NCBI GenBank assembly: GCA_963383645.1
Contig: OY726569.1
Span: 73,076,635-73,140,634, forward strand
Direction: 5' to 3'
DNA from: Muscardinus avellanarius
Taxonomy: Eukaryota; Chordata; Mammalia; Rodentia; Gliridae
DNA: 64,000 nt
How positions within the stretch are numbered: the first letter of the stretch is position 1; every line of letters starts with the position of its first letter. Under the pieces are notes generated by a model that had not been told where the DNA came from, did not search any database, and saw only the letters and a list, made by a program, of their open reading frames with translations. Of the stretch, positions 46,551 through 57,575 are shown one piece after another. The translations under genes and the position numbers were made by a program.

Positions 46551-46579
<29 letters not shown>
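46551..46579. repeat. (TA)n at a SINE tail
   Basis: A pure (AT)14 run after the A tail of the SINE at 46329. Confidence 0.95.
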
Positions 46580-46582
<3 letters not shown>

Positions 46583-46940
46583 CCCTGGTTTCATTTTTTA
46601 AAATGTACTGGTTGGATCATAACTTACACAACCACTCTAAAATGTGGGAGAAATAATATATTTTCTCCCCCCACAAAAGCTGGTGGAGTTGTTTGAGTGA
46701 TTTTCACGGTGCACACCAGCCTCTAGCCTCATCATTAGCTTACCCCTGCTTCTGCTCTACCTTCTGTTGCAGGGGACGACTCCATCCCTAAATCTTGCAT
46801 TCAGGAGGTGCTGATCACCCCAACTTTTCTGTCTTTGCTTCACATTTCTCACTCTCTTCAATGATAAGTTTTACTAAGATTTGAGTCAGTCCAGGTGTGT
46901 AGCACAAGCAAAAACTGGACTGTATTCATACCTTTTACTT

Positions 46941-47148
46941 CTTTTTTGGCAGTAATGGGGATTGAATCCAGGGGCATTCTACCTTTGAGCTACTCCCAGC
47001 CCTATATTTTTGGTCTTTATTTTGAAACAGGGTCTCACTAAGCTGGGGAGAGCCTCACTAAGTAGCTGAGGCTGGCTGCAAACCTGAGATCCTCCTGTGT
47101 CAGCCTCCCAAGTACTGGGCTTACAAGCGTGCGCCACCACACCCGGCT
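46941..47148 (-). mobile_element. B1-dID SINE
   Basis: CTTTTACTT at 46932-46940 and 47154-47162 brackets the copy. GGGGATTGAATCCAGGGG and GTGCGCCACCACACCCGG mark its ends. Confidence 0.92.
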
Positions 47149-48424
47149 CATCACTTTTACTTCCAGGCAAGAGACATTGGAAATGAAATTTTCTGCTTTC
47201 CCGGAGTGAAGTCGCCTTATTCTCTAGCGGGCCAAACGCCTTCCTCTTGGACAGCTGGTATTGGATGAGGCCGCTGTTAGTGTGGTTTATGCTTCATATC
47301 CTTTATTTGTGAATCTGAAAGAAGACTAATTGCTTTAAAGTATTTCAAGAATCTCAACGCTCAGAAGCTTATAAATAACAAAAGAGATTTCTCTCTCATC
47401 TAAATGGTAGCACACATACTGTGGTTACTTACTTGATAGATAGCGTGTGGTCCCTGGGCCATTGCAGCTGATGGGTTTTTTCCAGTGCTCTATTTATAGA
47501 GCTAGGTCAAAAATATCACTTCCGTTGGAACTTGACCTACAGACCACTGTCAATTTTAGAGACCCAAGGAAGTAGGTCTATACACACTATACATAGCTGT
47601 TTCACAAGTTCTGTTAGTGAACTACAGGCCCACAAGGAAATTAGTTTTTCTGGGGAATAGATGTCTGAGCCTATGTCTTTTATTTGATGCCTTTGCCCTG
47701 TGGCTTCGTGAAGCTTATAGGTCACCTTGAATCCTTTTTCTAGAAATGGTCTGTCCTAAGCTAATAGTCTCCCCCTCTTTTGTAACCCATTTGTCCTCTT
47801 CCACTGTGGTTGCTGAAATGCTCTCTTTTTACGTTAAATAGAACCAGAGTTGATGACCTACCGACAAAGGCAGTTTAGGCTCCTTGGAAATTTGGGGGAA
47901 GCAGACCAAATGTTTCCACTACTTTGTATTTCTATTGAGGGTAACCAAGATTCTCATTAATGCCCCAGTTCAAATGGATGATCCAGTAAAAAACACATAC
48001 CGAAGCTCTGCAACTGCCCTGGGCTGGTTTTAAACAGGAGAAACTGCATTTAATAGATGATAATCCCCTTCTGATCCCTTCTCTAGCACTCAGACTCCCA
48101 CCTCTAAGCTTTGTCATTATGAAGTTGTGTTTGCTGGGACTTGGCCCCCAGCCAATACATATTTACCCATCATAAGGTTTTAGTAGGCAGAATAGCTAAG
48201 AAAATCCCTAGTCTGGAAAGAAATCTGCTATCAGGAAAAAAAAGACTACATATTTTGGCACTGTCTTGTGCGCACCCATAAATGGGTGCTGGGTAAGATA
48301 CAGCAATTTAGAGGTGGCATATGGAGCATTGTATTCTCAGACTTCCAGGAGAAAAAGAGGTCTTAGTTGAGGAACTCATTCTTTTTCATCAAAATACCAT
48401 GGACTTGAAATTTTTAGCACAGCT

Positions 48425-48540
48425 AGGAACTTTTAAAGTCATTTGAGACAATTCCTTCTCATCACGGATGAGGAAGCTGAGGCTCAGAGAGGCGATATAA
48501 CCAGTCAGTACTGAGGCCTGTTCTGATGTTTTTTTGTTAC
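48425..48540 (-). mobile_element. MIR relic
   Basis: CACGGATGAGGAAGCTGAGG, CTCAGAGAGGCGATATAACC and AGTACTGAGGCCTGTTCTG are the reversed MIR core. Confidence 0.65.
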
Positions 48541-48921
48541 ACTACTCTCCTTCTCTCACTGGTCTCACTAAAAGCCCTCACATGCGTCAGGAATAGAAAG
48601 AATTGCAGGGCCCTGCTCCTAGCCAGCAGCTGACCACAAGCTATTGAGCATTACATAGAGCATGCTTCAGAATATGAGGACAGGAGATAAGAAAAAGAAT
48701 GCCAGTTCCTACAGTAACATGCCATCCCCTACCCTGATCTTATTTCAGTCCTGAAAACATTTTTAAGTTGTGATTCCTTTTTTTTTTTTTTTTTAATTTC
48801 CTTCTAGTCTTAGTGAGTTTCTTTTCGTCTAAAGGGATGAGACCAAATATTCACAATACCTACTTCTCTAAGGCCATGAACCTTTTCTTCCTTTCTGTTT
48901 CTATTCTGGGAGTCACTGCTT

Positions 48922-48922
48922 T

Positions 48923-48968
<46 letters not shown>
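48922..48968. repeat. (GT)n microsatellite
   Basis: TGTGTGTTT then (GT)19, not next to a SINE. Confidence 0.95.
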
Positions 48969-48971
<3 letters not shown>

Positions 48972-50375
48972 AAACATGGAAAAGTCTATCCAGTCTATCC
49001 TTTTAAAGTTGACCCTTTTGCTAAGGCAAACACTTTTATGTTATACACTAGAGATTTAGTCTGACTTTCCAGAAATGCCTAGCAGAAGAGTCATAAATTG
49101 AAATGTTTTCAGAGAAGGAGTTTTCACATTACAGACTTGCCAACAGACCCCTTCTGAATACTGACACGGGCTGGTACGGAGGCCTGTTACCTTTTTGGAA
49201 GTTAAGGCTACATAGCAATCTGGTTATCCTCCTCGAGTCTGATTGGGAGAGGGTTACACCCTGTGTGTACAGAGCAAGGATACCACTCCTTGCCTTTTGA
49301 GAAATACGTCTTCATAACCAACTCCCACCCCAGAGGAGTAGGGAATTGGATCCAAGAGATAGGAATCATAAAAAAAAAATCCCAGAATCCACATCTTATT
49401 GTTTTTGGTCACTTCATTACTAAGCTTTGCTATCTTGCCTAATGATTAGCAGGATTAAAAAAATGGAGAAGGTGATGATTAAACTTCTTTTCCCCTTAGA
49501 CTTTCATCTTCTGTGTTTGATCATCATTGTTCCTTTTATTTAACTATATCAAGTATCTCTATCTAAGGTGGCCAAGAACCTTTGGTTGCCTGGAGGCAAG
49601 AATTATTATTCACATTCTACAGATGGGTAAGCAATCACAGGAAGAGAACATGCTTTGACTTACCTAAATGAGCCTCTGAGAGAGTGGGGGGATGAAGGTT
49701 CCCACAGCCTTATTGAAAGAGCCTTGACTTCAGGTTTGCTCTGTGTAGCTTGTGGAGACGCTTCTGCAAGCCCACTCCTGTGACCTGAACTATCCCCGGT
49801 AATGAAATGTTTTTAAAACCCTGCTCATTTATTTTATTTTATTTTTTATAATTTGTGTTGGAATCAACCAAATTCCAGACGATGAAGTCACACTGCCTTG
49901 GCAGGTCTAAATATTGTAATCATCAAAAGAGAGAGAAGGAGAAAGTGCCCCAATTTTTTAGAATTTCCTCTTCAAATAAAATGAACATAGCGAAGATCCA
50001 CTTATCTGTTTTCTTAGCAGTTAGAGTATTGAGCAGGAAATATTTTCTTCTGAAAAGCCAATAAGCAGATTTCTCCTACCTTAAATTTCCCATAAACACT
50101 ATTAATAATCATTTATACCTGTCTGCTCATAGGAATTCTGAAAAGTCAACAGGCGCAAGAGAACACTAAGATTTTAATGGAGGAGCTACATCCGAATATG
50201 TGTAAACGTCTGAATATAGCACGGATAACCTGGACACTCATTGTTGGGAAGCGGGAGGAGTAGTGGGGGGTGGAGAGAGGGCACCAAGCACAGTCTGAAT
50301 GTGTGCCAATTTTTAATATGTTGCACATAAAAAAATTAAAACATGAAGAAAAAGAAAATAAAGGTTGCAAATTTT

Positions 50376-50600
50376 AGCTGGGCGTGGTGGCGCACGCTTG
50401 TAATCCCAGCATTCGGGAGGCTGAGATCCGAGGATCACGGTTCATGAACAGCCTCAGCTACTTAGTGAGGCTCTCTGCAACTCATTGAGACCCGCTTTCA
50501 AAATAAAGAATAAAGAATAGGACAGGGGGTGTAGCTTGGAGGTCAAATGCCCCTGGGTTCCATCCCCAGACCCGCAAAAAAAAAAAAAAAAAAAAAAAGA
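50376..50600 (+). mobile_element. B1-dID SINE, 'ATTCGGGAGG' subtype
   Basis: AAGGTTGCAAATTTT (50361-50375) and AAGGTTACAGATTTT (50601-50615) are a 15-bp target duplication with two mismatches. The A tail is intact. Confidence 0.95.
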
Positions 50601-51054
50601 AAGGTTACAGATTTTGAATAACTGACAGCTTCCCCATCTCTCAGTTTCAACTGATCCTACCACCATAATCACCTTCAATTGCTTTTCTATATTAGTGGCC
50701 CTATTAAGTGAACTATCTTTATAATCCTGACCAGATTTTTAAGCCTCTGACAAGGGAAGGGTCAGTTCCAGGCCACCTAATTTTCGTGAAGCCAGTTGAG
50801 CAAGGTTAAATAACTTGCCAAGCCAGGGCATGTGCTGTCTTTCTGGAAACCTCTTGCCCTGGGTTATCAGTATCCATCAGAACAGAGGAAGCCAAGTGTG
50901 GAGTCTGAGTGACATTCAGAGTTCAGACGAGTGATAATATGATCACAACTTACCGTCACCAGTGTCATCCCAGAGATGGGCCCTCCAGCTCTCCAGCCCC
51001 TCCCAGGGCCCCCTGGGCTGGCAGAACAAACCCTGAACCCAGAGAAGGCTGACG

Positions 51055-51280
51055 AGCATAGTAGTTAAGAGTTCACCAGCCATGTGACCTTGAGGGAGTG
51101 ACTTCACTCTCATAGCTTCAGTCTGTCAGTAGGAATGATAACATTTCCTACCTTGCAGGGTTATTGTGAGGATCAAGAAAGATGTAACTAAGATACGAAG
51201 CTCAAACAGTATGTAAGCCCTTCCTATGAAAAGGGCTTACATAGTGCCGGCATACAGTGCTTTAAGAAACATTGTTTTAC
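51055..51280 (+). mobile_element. MIR relic with a local inverted repeat
   Basis: CATAGTAGTTAAGAGTTCAC, CATGTGACCTTGAGGGAGTG and TACCTTGCAGGGTTATTGTG are sense MIR. TATGTAAGCCCTT (51221) and AAGGGCTTACATA (51230-51242 area) form a tight hairpin inside it. Confidence 0.75.
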
Positions 51281-51839
51281 CCTCATTAATTTTCAAGGCC
51301 TTGCTGCTGATGCTCTTAGACTGGCTTGAGGTTATTAAGTGCTCCTGAAAATACACTCCCTCAAGCTTGCTCTCTCAGAGACTCCACGGGAAGCTTTCCC
51401 TGGGTCGTTTGTACTCATGGCCCTTTGTTGGGACCCAAGTTTATCTATACAGAAAACAGCAAAGTGGGTACTTTTTAAATATTGTTCTCATGGGTTTAGT
51501 GACATGGAGTTCTTCAAAGAGTTTTATTGGCCCAAATGTGGTTTTGACCTCTGAAAACATTCTGTGTCTTTCTTTAGACCTGGAAAACCCCTCTAGTTTT
51601 ATCACACACACGAAGTTTTGGAGGCTTAATCAACTCCTAATTATTCACATGTAGCTTTTTCTTGGCAAGCGTTAAAGCTCAGCCTCATTTTATCCTATCA
51701 CTTAGCAGACTTGTAAGCAACTGGCTTCTAGAGTTTGCCTGGAAAAAATGTAAACCTATTAATTTTAGTTGAAGCAAGATAGAATTAAGAATGTAAATCT
51801 GCTAAAACAAGTATATAACATGGTTCAAAGTGAGGCAGG

Positions 51840-52700
51840 AACAACTTCGTCATTTAATCAGTATTTGTAAGCATCCGCCATGTCTCACACTTTGTGTTAA
51901 GTGATTTTGGCAAGCAAGCATAAATCAGACATAGCTTTGGCCCTTTTAAAATGAATAGTGGGCCAGGCATGGTAGCACACGCTTGTAATCCCAGCATTCA
52001 GGAGGCTGAGACCAGAGGATCGCGGTTCACGGACAGCCTCAGCTACTTAGTGAGGCCCTCCGCAACTCAGTGAGACCCGGTTTCAAAATAAAGAATAAAA
52101 AATAGGGCAGGGGGCTGTAGTTCAGAGGTCGAATGCCCCTGAGTTCCATCTCCAGAACCTCAATAAATAAATAAGTAAATAAAATGAAGAGTAAGGGTAA
52201 TAAGAACAGCACACAACTACTATGCCACAGTAGAAAATGGCAGTATTAGATAACGAAATAAAATATTATGGAAGTTTAGAGGAAGAAAACATTATTTCTG
52301 TGATAAGAGAAATTAGCATGTGGAAAGTGGCATTGCCAGTGGGGTCAATTTTAGACACATGGAGGGACATTCCAGCTGAGCGGGAACATGGGGAGAAGAG
52401 ATTCATTGGAGCAAAGACTATAGAAAGCGACTGTGTGGGTAGGCAGGTCCGGCACAGGGCAAAGGCTCCCGACTGCTCATCTTTGGAATTTAGAATTCTT
52501 TGAAGGCCCTTGGGAGCCACGGAACGTTCTGGAGCATGCTGGTTGTGAGTGGTAGGGTAGTAAGAAAGTACAGGGTGGGAACTAATGTGAGTTCCAGGAG
52601 CGGCAACGAGTGGAGGTCAATGAGATTTTACAGGTAAATCAATAGGACCTCACATTTTACTAAAAGTAAGAAGCATAAGAAAAGACATTTGAAAATGGAA
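51840..52700 (-). mobile_element. L2 LINE relic, antisense, split by a B1-dID
   Basis: The left part (51860-51950) follows the reversed L2 3' end, with TCAGTATTTGTAAGCATC and a TTAAGTGATTTTGG-type block. The part after the SINE carries ACATGGAGGGACATTCCAGC (52359), the reverse of a known L2 3' UTR motif, and then GGCAGGTCCGGCACAGGGCA (52442). The SINE at 51961-52180 sits between them. Divergence is high and the right end is uncertain. Confidence 0.6.
51961..52180 (+). mobile_element. B1-dID SINE, 'ATTCGGGAGG'-related, inside L2
   Basis: AAAATGAATAGT before and AAAATGAAGAGT after give the target duplication. The body has GGTTCACGGACAGCCTCAGC, and the tail is (AATA)n. Confidence 0.93.
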
Positions 52701-52894
52701 CTGAGGTTTCAAACCAGATCATTGGAAGGTCAAAGAAAAACTCAGAGAAGGAGGAACCTTCATTGGGAAGGCTTAGAAATCATGCCCACAGGGGTCTCAT
52801 CCTCGTCAACAGAGAGACCATGCTTCATGGAACAGAAATTGCTGGCTTGACAGGAACAAGACTGGACTCACAAATATGTCTATGTTTGTAGAAA

Positions 52895-53035
52895 CCTAAA
52901 AAATCAGGACTTTGGGGGATGATAAAAATGCCTTAAAGTTGGTTGCTGAAGAACAAAAGTCACTGAACTGTACAGTTGAAATGGGCAAATTGTATGATGT
53001 GTGAATTATCCCAATAAAGTGATTTAAGATGCAAA
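52895..53035 (+). mobile_element. L1M 3'-end fragment
   Basis: GGGGGATGATAAAAATGCC is followed by CACTGAACTGTACAGTTGAA, ATGGGCAAATTGTATGATG and TCCCAATAAAGTGATTT. This is the familiar order of the 3' UTR end of old mammalian L1 (L1M) elements, sense strand. Only the last 140 bases are kept. Confidence 0.7.
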
Positions 53036-53208
53036 TGTAGGTGCTATTGCCCCTGCAGGGTTGGTTTTCCTATTTTAAAAAAACTCTGTAAACATGTTTC
53101 TATCAAAAAGAAGAAAATGAAAGGTAGACTGAAAGAGTTTTATATTTCAAGAAAAATGGAAAAGAGTACATCTCTTTGTGGATTGTGGGAAAAAAGGATT
53201 CCTACAAT

Positions 53209-53571
53209 CTAGGCACGGTAATCCTAGTACTTGGGAGGCCAAGACAGGGATCACAGGTTTGAGGCCAGCCTCAGCAATTTAGCAAGACTCTATTTCTTTT
53301 TTCTTTTTTTGACGGTACTGGGGTTCCTGGAAGCCCTTCTACCTCCGGGCTACACTCCCAGACCTTTTTTATATTTTTGAAACAGGGTCTCTTACGCCAG
53401 TGCGGCTGGCTTCAAACCTGCACAATCTTCCTGTCTCCGCCTCCCAAGTGCGGGGATTACAAGCGTGCGCCACCACACCCTGCTTAGCAAGACTCTATTT
53501 CAAAATAAAAAATAAAATAGGGCTGGGGGTAAAGCTTGAAGGCAACCCCCCCCCAATCTCTAATACAAAAA
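53209..53571 (+). mobile_element. B1-dID SINE, outer copy of a nested pair
   Basis: The B1 half (CTAGGCACGGTAATCCTAGT, shortened at the start) runs to 53295. The linker and ID half resume at 53501 (GGGCTGGGGGTAAAGCTTG). A reversed copy sits between. Confidence 0.87.
53296..53484 (-). mobile_element. B1-dID SINE, inner copy, 16-bp target duplication
   Basis: TAGCAAGACTCTATTT at 53280-53295 and 53485-53500 is perfect, and the duplicated bases belong to the outer SINE. The subtype signature GGGTCTCTTACGCCAG matches the copies at 2212, 32691 and 58968. Confidence 0.96.
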
Positions 53572-53599
53572 ATAGTTTCTTGTGTGTGTGGGGGGGGCG

Positions 53600-53793
53600 G
53601 GGGGGTTACTGGAGATTGAACCCAGGAGCATTCTACTTCTGAGCCGCACCCCCAGCCCTATTTCCTTTCTTTATTTTGAAGCAAGGTCTTCCTAGGTGGA
53701 TGAGAGTCTATTTGTTGAGGCTGCCCTTGAACCTGAGATCCTCCTGTCTCCACCTCCTAGGTACTGGGATTACAAGGTGCCACTACAGCCAGC
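53600..53793 (-). mobile_element. B1-dID SINE next to a G run
   Basis: A (GT)5 plus G-rich run (53580-53606) abuts TTACTGGAGATTGAACCC. The reversed B1 half ends GGTGCCACTACAGCCAGC. Confidence 0.9.
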
Positions 53794-54108
53794 TTAAATA
53801 AACGGTTTCTACATATTAATAGACAAACACCTGAGCTCTTTATTAATGCACATTCCCTTTCTAGCCACTAAAAGGTTTGGTATTAGACAGGAAAAAAAAA
53901 AATTGTTCATGCCCATCTCCCTGAGATCCGTCACAGTGAAGAAGAGGTAGGATAAAGGCAGAGAAGGGAAAGAAGCAAGAAAGATCACGCAAGGAGTCGT
54001 GGAGGTCCATAGGTGGAGTGCCCAGGAAGCGGAACTCTGTCAACTGTGACAAGAGGCCAAGGAGGAGGAGGACAGAGGAGTGGGGAAAAGGCTTTGTTGA
54101 GGAGTCAA

Positions 54109-54340
54109 CTCTATTTTTTTGTTTTGTTTTGTTTTTGCAGTACTGGGGATAGAACCCAGGGGCATTCTACCTCCGACCTCTACCCCTGCCCTATTTTTCA
54201 TTTTTTAAATTTTGAAACAGGGTCTCACTGTGTTGTAAAGGGCCTCACTAAGTAGTAGCTGAGGCTGTCCTCGAACCACCATCCTCCTGTCTCAGCCTCC
54301 CAAATGCTGGGATTACAAGCGTGCGCCACCACGCCTGGCT
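54109..54340 (-). mobile_element. B1-dID SINE
   Basis: AGGAGTCAA at 54100-54108 and 54341-54349 flanks it. A (TTTTG)n tail is followed by CAGTACTGGGGATAGAACCC. The B1 end is GTGCGCCACCACGCCTGG. Confidence 0.94.
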
Positions 54341-54602
54341 AGGAGTCAATCTTATCCTCAGGCATGCAGTGTTACTGTGGCTTTTAAGTACGGACATGGC
54401 TGGGTTATTTGTTTCCACATTAATTCCACATTGAATTGTGTGCATGATGAACCAAGGTTACCCAAAGTTTATTCTTTCCTGTGCTAACTTTCCCATCAAG
54501 GTGAAATCATCAGGCTTGTGGGGGCCCTGTTGTTGATTTCCATTTAATTCATTCCTGGACTTCTTGAACTAGGAAAAATAGAGGTACCTGATGTTCTCTA
54601 AC

Positions 54603-54780
54603 CCCGGGGTTGTCAACCCTACACTGTTGTCCTTGGGGCTGGATAATTTGTCATGGGCCTGTCCTGTGTGTTACGGGATGTTTAGTAGAATCACAAGCAC
54701 TTACCCTCCAGATGCCCAAAGCAATCCTAGTTAGACATTGCCAACAAAACCACCTCCAGCTGAGAACCGCTGAGTGGCAT
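54603..54780 (-). mobile_element. MER20 (hAT-Charlie MITE), antisense
   Basis: GGGGTTGTCAACCCTACACTG is followed by GGCTGGATAATTTGTCATGG, CCTGTCCTGTGTGTTACGGG, ATGTTTAGTAGAATCAC, AGACATTGCCAACAAAACC and CAGCTGAGAACCGCTGAG. The order is that of reversed MER20, with an internal deletion of the 'gtgacaacc' part. Confidence 0.8.
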
Positions 54781-54799
54781 TTATCTGTTGTACCATTCG

Positions 54800-55408
54800 G
54801 ACCCAAGAGCTTACTTAAGGCCATGCGCAGTTGGTAGACCACGCTGACTGGTGTCTGGCTGGAAAAGAGGACCAATCCCTCCTCCACACTGAGGGATGCA
54901 ATTCAGACGGTGCAAGGGGGGGACGACAGATGAGAAACCAAGGCGTCACTTAGCTTTAGCTAATTCCGTGAGCTTCAGCCTCTCTGTCCTTAGTCTTCTA
55001 GTTGAAGGGCAATGCTATGCAGAAGATAGGAGGCAGACGGAATGTCCAATGGGGCCCCCACATCCGGGATTCCTGTGGTGACCCAGGGCTGAAGTGGGCA
55101 CAGGAGATGGCAGGAGACCTCAGGGTGCACCAGCCGTGAGTTGGAAGTTGGCTTCTCAGTGGTGGGACTCGGAGGCTTGACCCTAAGGAGGGGCGGGAGG
55201 GCCGGGAGCGGAGTGGTTTTCTCTTGGTGATGTCAAGAGACATCAGTGAAGCTTCGGAGAACTAAGAGAGTTGCAGAAGTGCAGCTTGGAGTAGACCAGG
55301 AACTTCAGATCCTCCCCCTCACAGGGAAGTCTTAGAAGTTAAAGGCATGTTTCTCTTGGAATAGCACTGTCTGAAACAGACTAGATATGAAATGTTGAGA
55401 TCTTCCAG

Positions 55409-55453
<45 letters not shown>

Positions 55454-56431
55454 CACGCGCGCGCGTGCATGAGCGCACGCAGAGGAGGTAGGGAGAGCAA
55501 AGGAACTCTGTATGTATATGAAACCATTTTTTTATATATTGATAAGGAAAATTGAGTTAAGATTCTTATCAAGCTAAAGAAAAGCCCAATAATTCTACCA
55601 AAGTGAAATGGTTTCATAACCGGCCCTCACTCAGGAAGACGATATTGTGCTTTTCTGCTGTGGCTTTTAAAGGGCTTGGTTGGTTATTAGCAATGGCTCC
55701 AAGCAGTCTCGCAGTACTACTCCTCACCAACATATAACTATCGTTCTTCAGCCCAGTGATCACTTTCACTGAGGCCTAAGGAATAAAATCCACGCCGATT
55801 TTCATTTTTAGTCTCATCTTCCCTGATCCCTCTCCTTCTAGTCTTGTTCATCAGCTTTTGTGGTGATGAGCCAAACCTCTGATACTCTCCAAGCAACAAG
55901 TAATCATTGCATATTTTTAAATGTGAAATGCTATCATAAGAAAGGGCATCCATAAACACAGTTTGCTCTGCCTCATTTCAGGCCCTGCTGGATCAGGCTG
56001 TGTGGTGGCTGCCCTAGGAAACACCTGGAGTCACAGTGTGAACACCCGGCTGATTCTCCAGTACTTGGATTCAGAGAGAAGACAGGTGAGCACTCTGGCA
56101 GCCTGCTCTTGACTATTAAGGTCAAAGAACAAGATGTACCTAGAAATGAGGGCATCGGTGAAAGTGTGGGTCACCTGATCCCTCCTGGGCCAACCTAGCA
56201 AGGGGAGCGGCAAGAGACCTGCTTCCCCAGCACAGTCATAAGAAGATGGGGTTTGGTCACACGCAGGCAAACAATGGGAGACTAGATCCCACTGAGCTGG
56301 CATCCCCCTGTAAATGACCAAGGGCCACAGTCGTCTCTAGGGATTTCACGAAGTTCTCCAGCTCTAAAATGGTCGTTTCATTTAGATGATATTTGTTGAG
56401 GACTAGACAATTTGTGTGTGAGTTAAATCTG
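54800..56431. other. Unique-looking DNA around a (GT)n/(CG)n tract
   Basis: Beyond the microsatellite at 55411 no repeat or exon is recognised. 55090-55220 is G-rich (GGAGGGGCGGGAGG near 55186). Confidence 0.5.
55411..55480. repeat. Z-DNA-prone (GT)n/(CG)n tract
   Basis: (GT)18 passes into GCGCGCGCACGCGCGCGCGT and GCATGAGCGCACGC: about 70 bases of alternation with a CG-rich end. No SINE is adjacent. Confidence 0.95.
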
Positions 56432-56446
56432 ATCGTGCTTTTTCTT

Positions 56447-56669
56447 TTCTTTTTTGTTTTTGTTCTTTTGAGGTACTATGGATTGAACCCAGGGGCAGCT
56501 ACCTCTGAGCTCTACCCCAGCCCTAACTTTTAATTCTTTACTTTGAAACAGGGTCTCACTAAGTTGTGGAGGGTCTCACTAAGTAGCTGAGGCTGGCCAT
56601 GAATTTGCACTCCTCCTACCTCAGCCTCCCAAGTACCGGGATTACAAGGTGCACCATCACACCTGACTA
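56447..56669 (-). mobile_element. B1-dID SINE
   Basis: ATCGTGCTTTTTCTT (56432-56446) and ATCATGCTTTTTCTT (56670-56684) are a 15-bp target duplication with one mismatch. Confidence 0.95.
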
Positions 56670-56760
56670 ATCATGCTTTTTCTTGACATATGAATGCTTT
56701 GAAAATCTTGACCAGACAGATCCTGTTAAGTGAATAAACAGTTCCCCTGATTCTGGGTAC

Positions 56761-56987
56761 TTTTTTTTTTTTTTTTTTTTTAATGTGGTACTGGGGATGG
56801 AACCCAGGGGCATTCTACCTCCGAGCTACACCCCCAGCCCTATTTTGTTATTCTTTAATTTGAAACATGGTCTCACTGAGTTGCAAAGGGCCTCACTAAG
56901 GAGTAGCTGAGGCTGTCCTTGAACCAAGATCCTTCTGTCTCAGCCTCCCAAATGCTGGGATTATAAGCATGAGCCACCACACCCGTC
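56761..56987 (-). mobile_element. B1-dID SINE
   Basis: TCTGGGTACTTTT before and TCTGGGCACTTTT after flank a copy with a 22-T tail and GGGGATGGAACCCAGGGGC. Confidence 0.94.
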
Positions 56988-57040
56988 TCTGGGCACTTTT
57001 ATATCACAACATTAAGCTTCTTGTTTAAAGTACTGAATGA

Positions 57041-57228
57041 GCCAGGTGTGGTGGTGAATGCCTGTAATCCCAGTACGAGTCAGGAGGATCACAGATTAGA
57101 GGTCAGCCCCAGAAACTTAGTAAGGCCCTCAACAACTTAGTGGAACCCCATTTCGAAATAAAAAGGGCTGGGGGTATAGCTGAGAGGCAGAATGAGGTTC
57201 AATCCTCAGTACCAAATAGTAAAGAAAT
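57041..57228 (+). mobile_element. B1-dID SINE
   Basis: AAAGTACTGAATGA (57027-57040) and AAAGTACTGAGTGA (57229-57242) flank it. The B1 half lacks part of the 'cttgggaggctgag' block. Confidence 0.93.
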
Positions 57229-57382
57229 AAAGTACTGAGTGATTCCAGGGAGGCCAGAAGGGCGATGACTTTCTCAGAGCTCACTATTTATAGTTTCTAT
57301 CTTGACCTCAGGTGAAAATCCCCCCTCCCATGCAGAAAAGTATACTGTCTGCCCTTTTTTCTTTCCTTTCTCTTTTCTTCTT

Positions 57383-57437
57383 CTGAGCATTGAATCCCAG
57401 GATGCCTCACCATTGATCTACCTCCCCAGCTATTTGT

Positions 57438-57468
<31 letters not shown>

Positions 57469-57575
57469 TTTTGATACATGGCCTCAACTAAGTTGCTGAG
57501 GCTGGCCTTGAGCTTGTGACTTTCCTGCCTTAGCCTCCCAGGTCTCTGAGATTCCTGGTGTGCGCTGTCATGCCT
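57383..57575 (-). mobile_element. B1-dID SINE, diverged, with internal (ATTT)n
   Basis: GAGCATTGAATCCCAGGATG and CCATTGATCTACCTCCCCAG are a worn reversed ID half. The linker has grown into (TTTA)10 at 57431-57472. The B1 half ends GTGTGCGCTGTCATGCC. Confidence 0.85.
57431..57472. repeat. (TTTA)n inside a SINE linker
   Basis: About ten TTTA units replace the A/T-rich linker of the reversed SINE at 57383. Confidence 0.95.

Larger units (their letters stand above)
47163..50360. other. SINE-free DNA, no gene seen
   Basis: It holds one MIR relic, one (GT)n tract, a 19-base T run at 48777 and a possible second weak MIR near 49600. No coding signal. Confidence 0.55.

Noticed and set aside
48813..49064. 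Frames with runs of Cys-Val, also at 7130-7396 and 41972-42350
   Set aside because: They are translations of (GT)n or (CA)n microsatellites.
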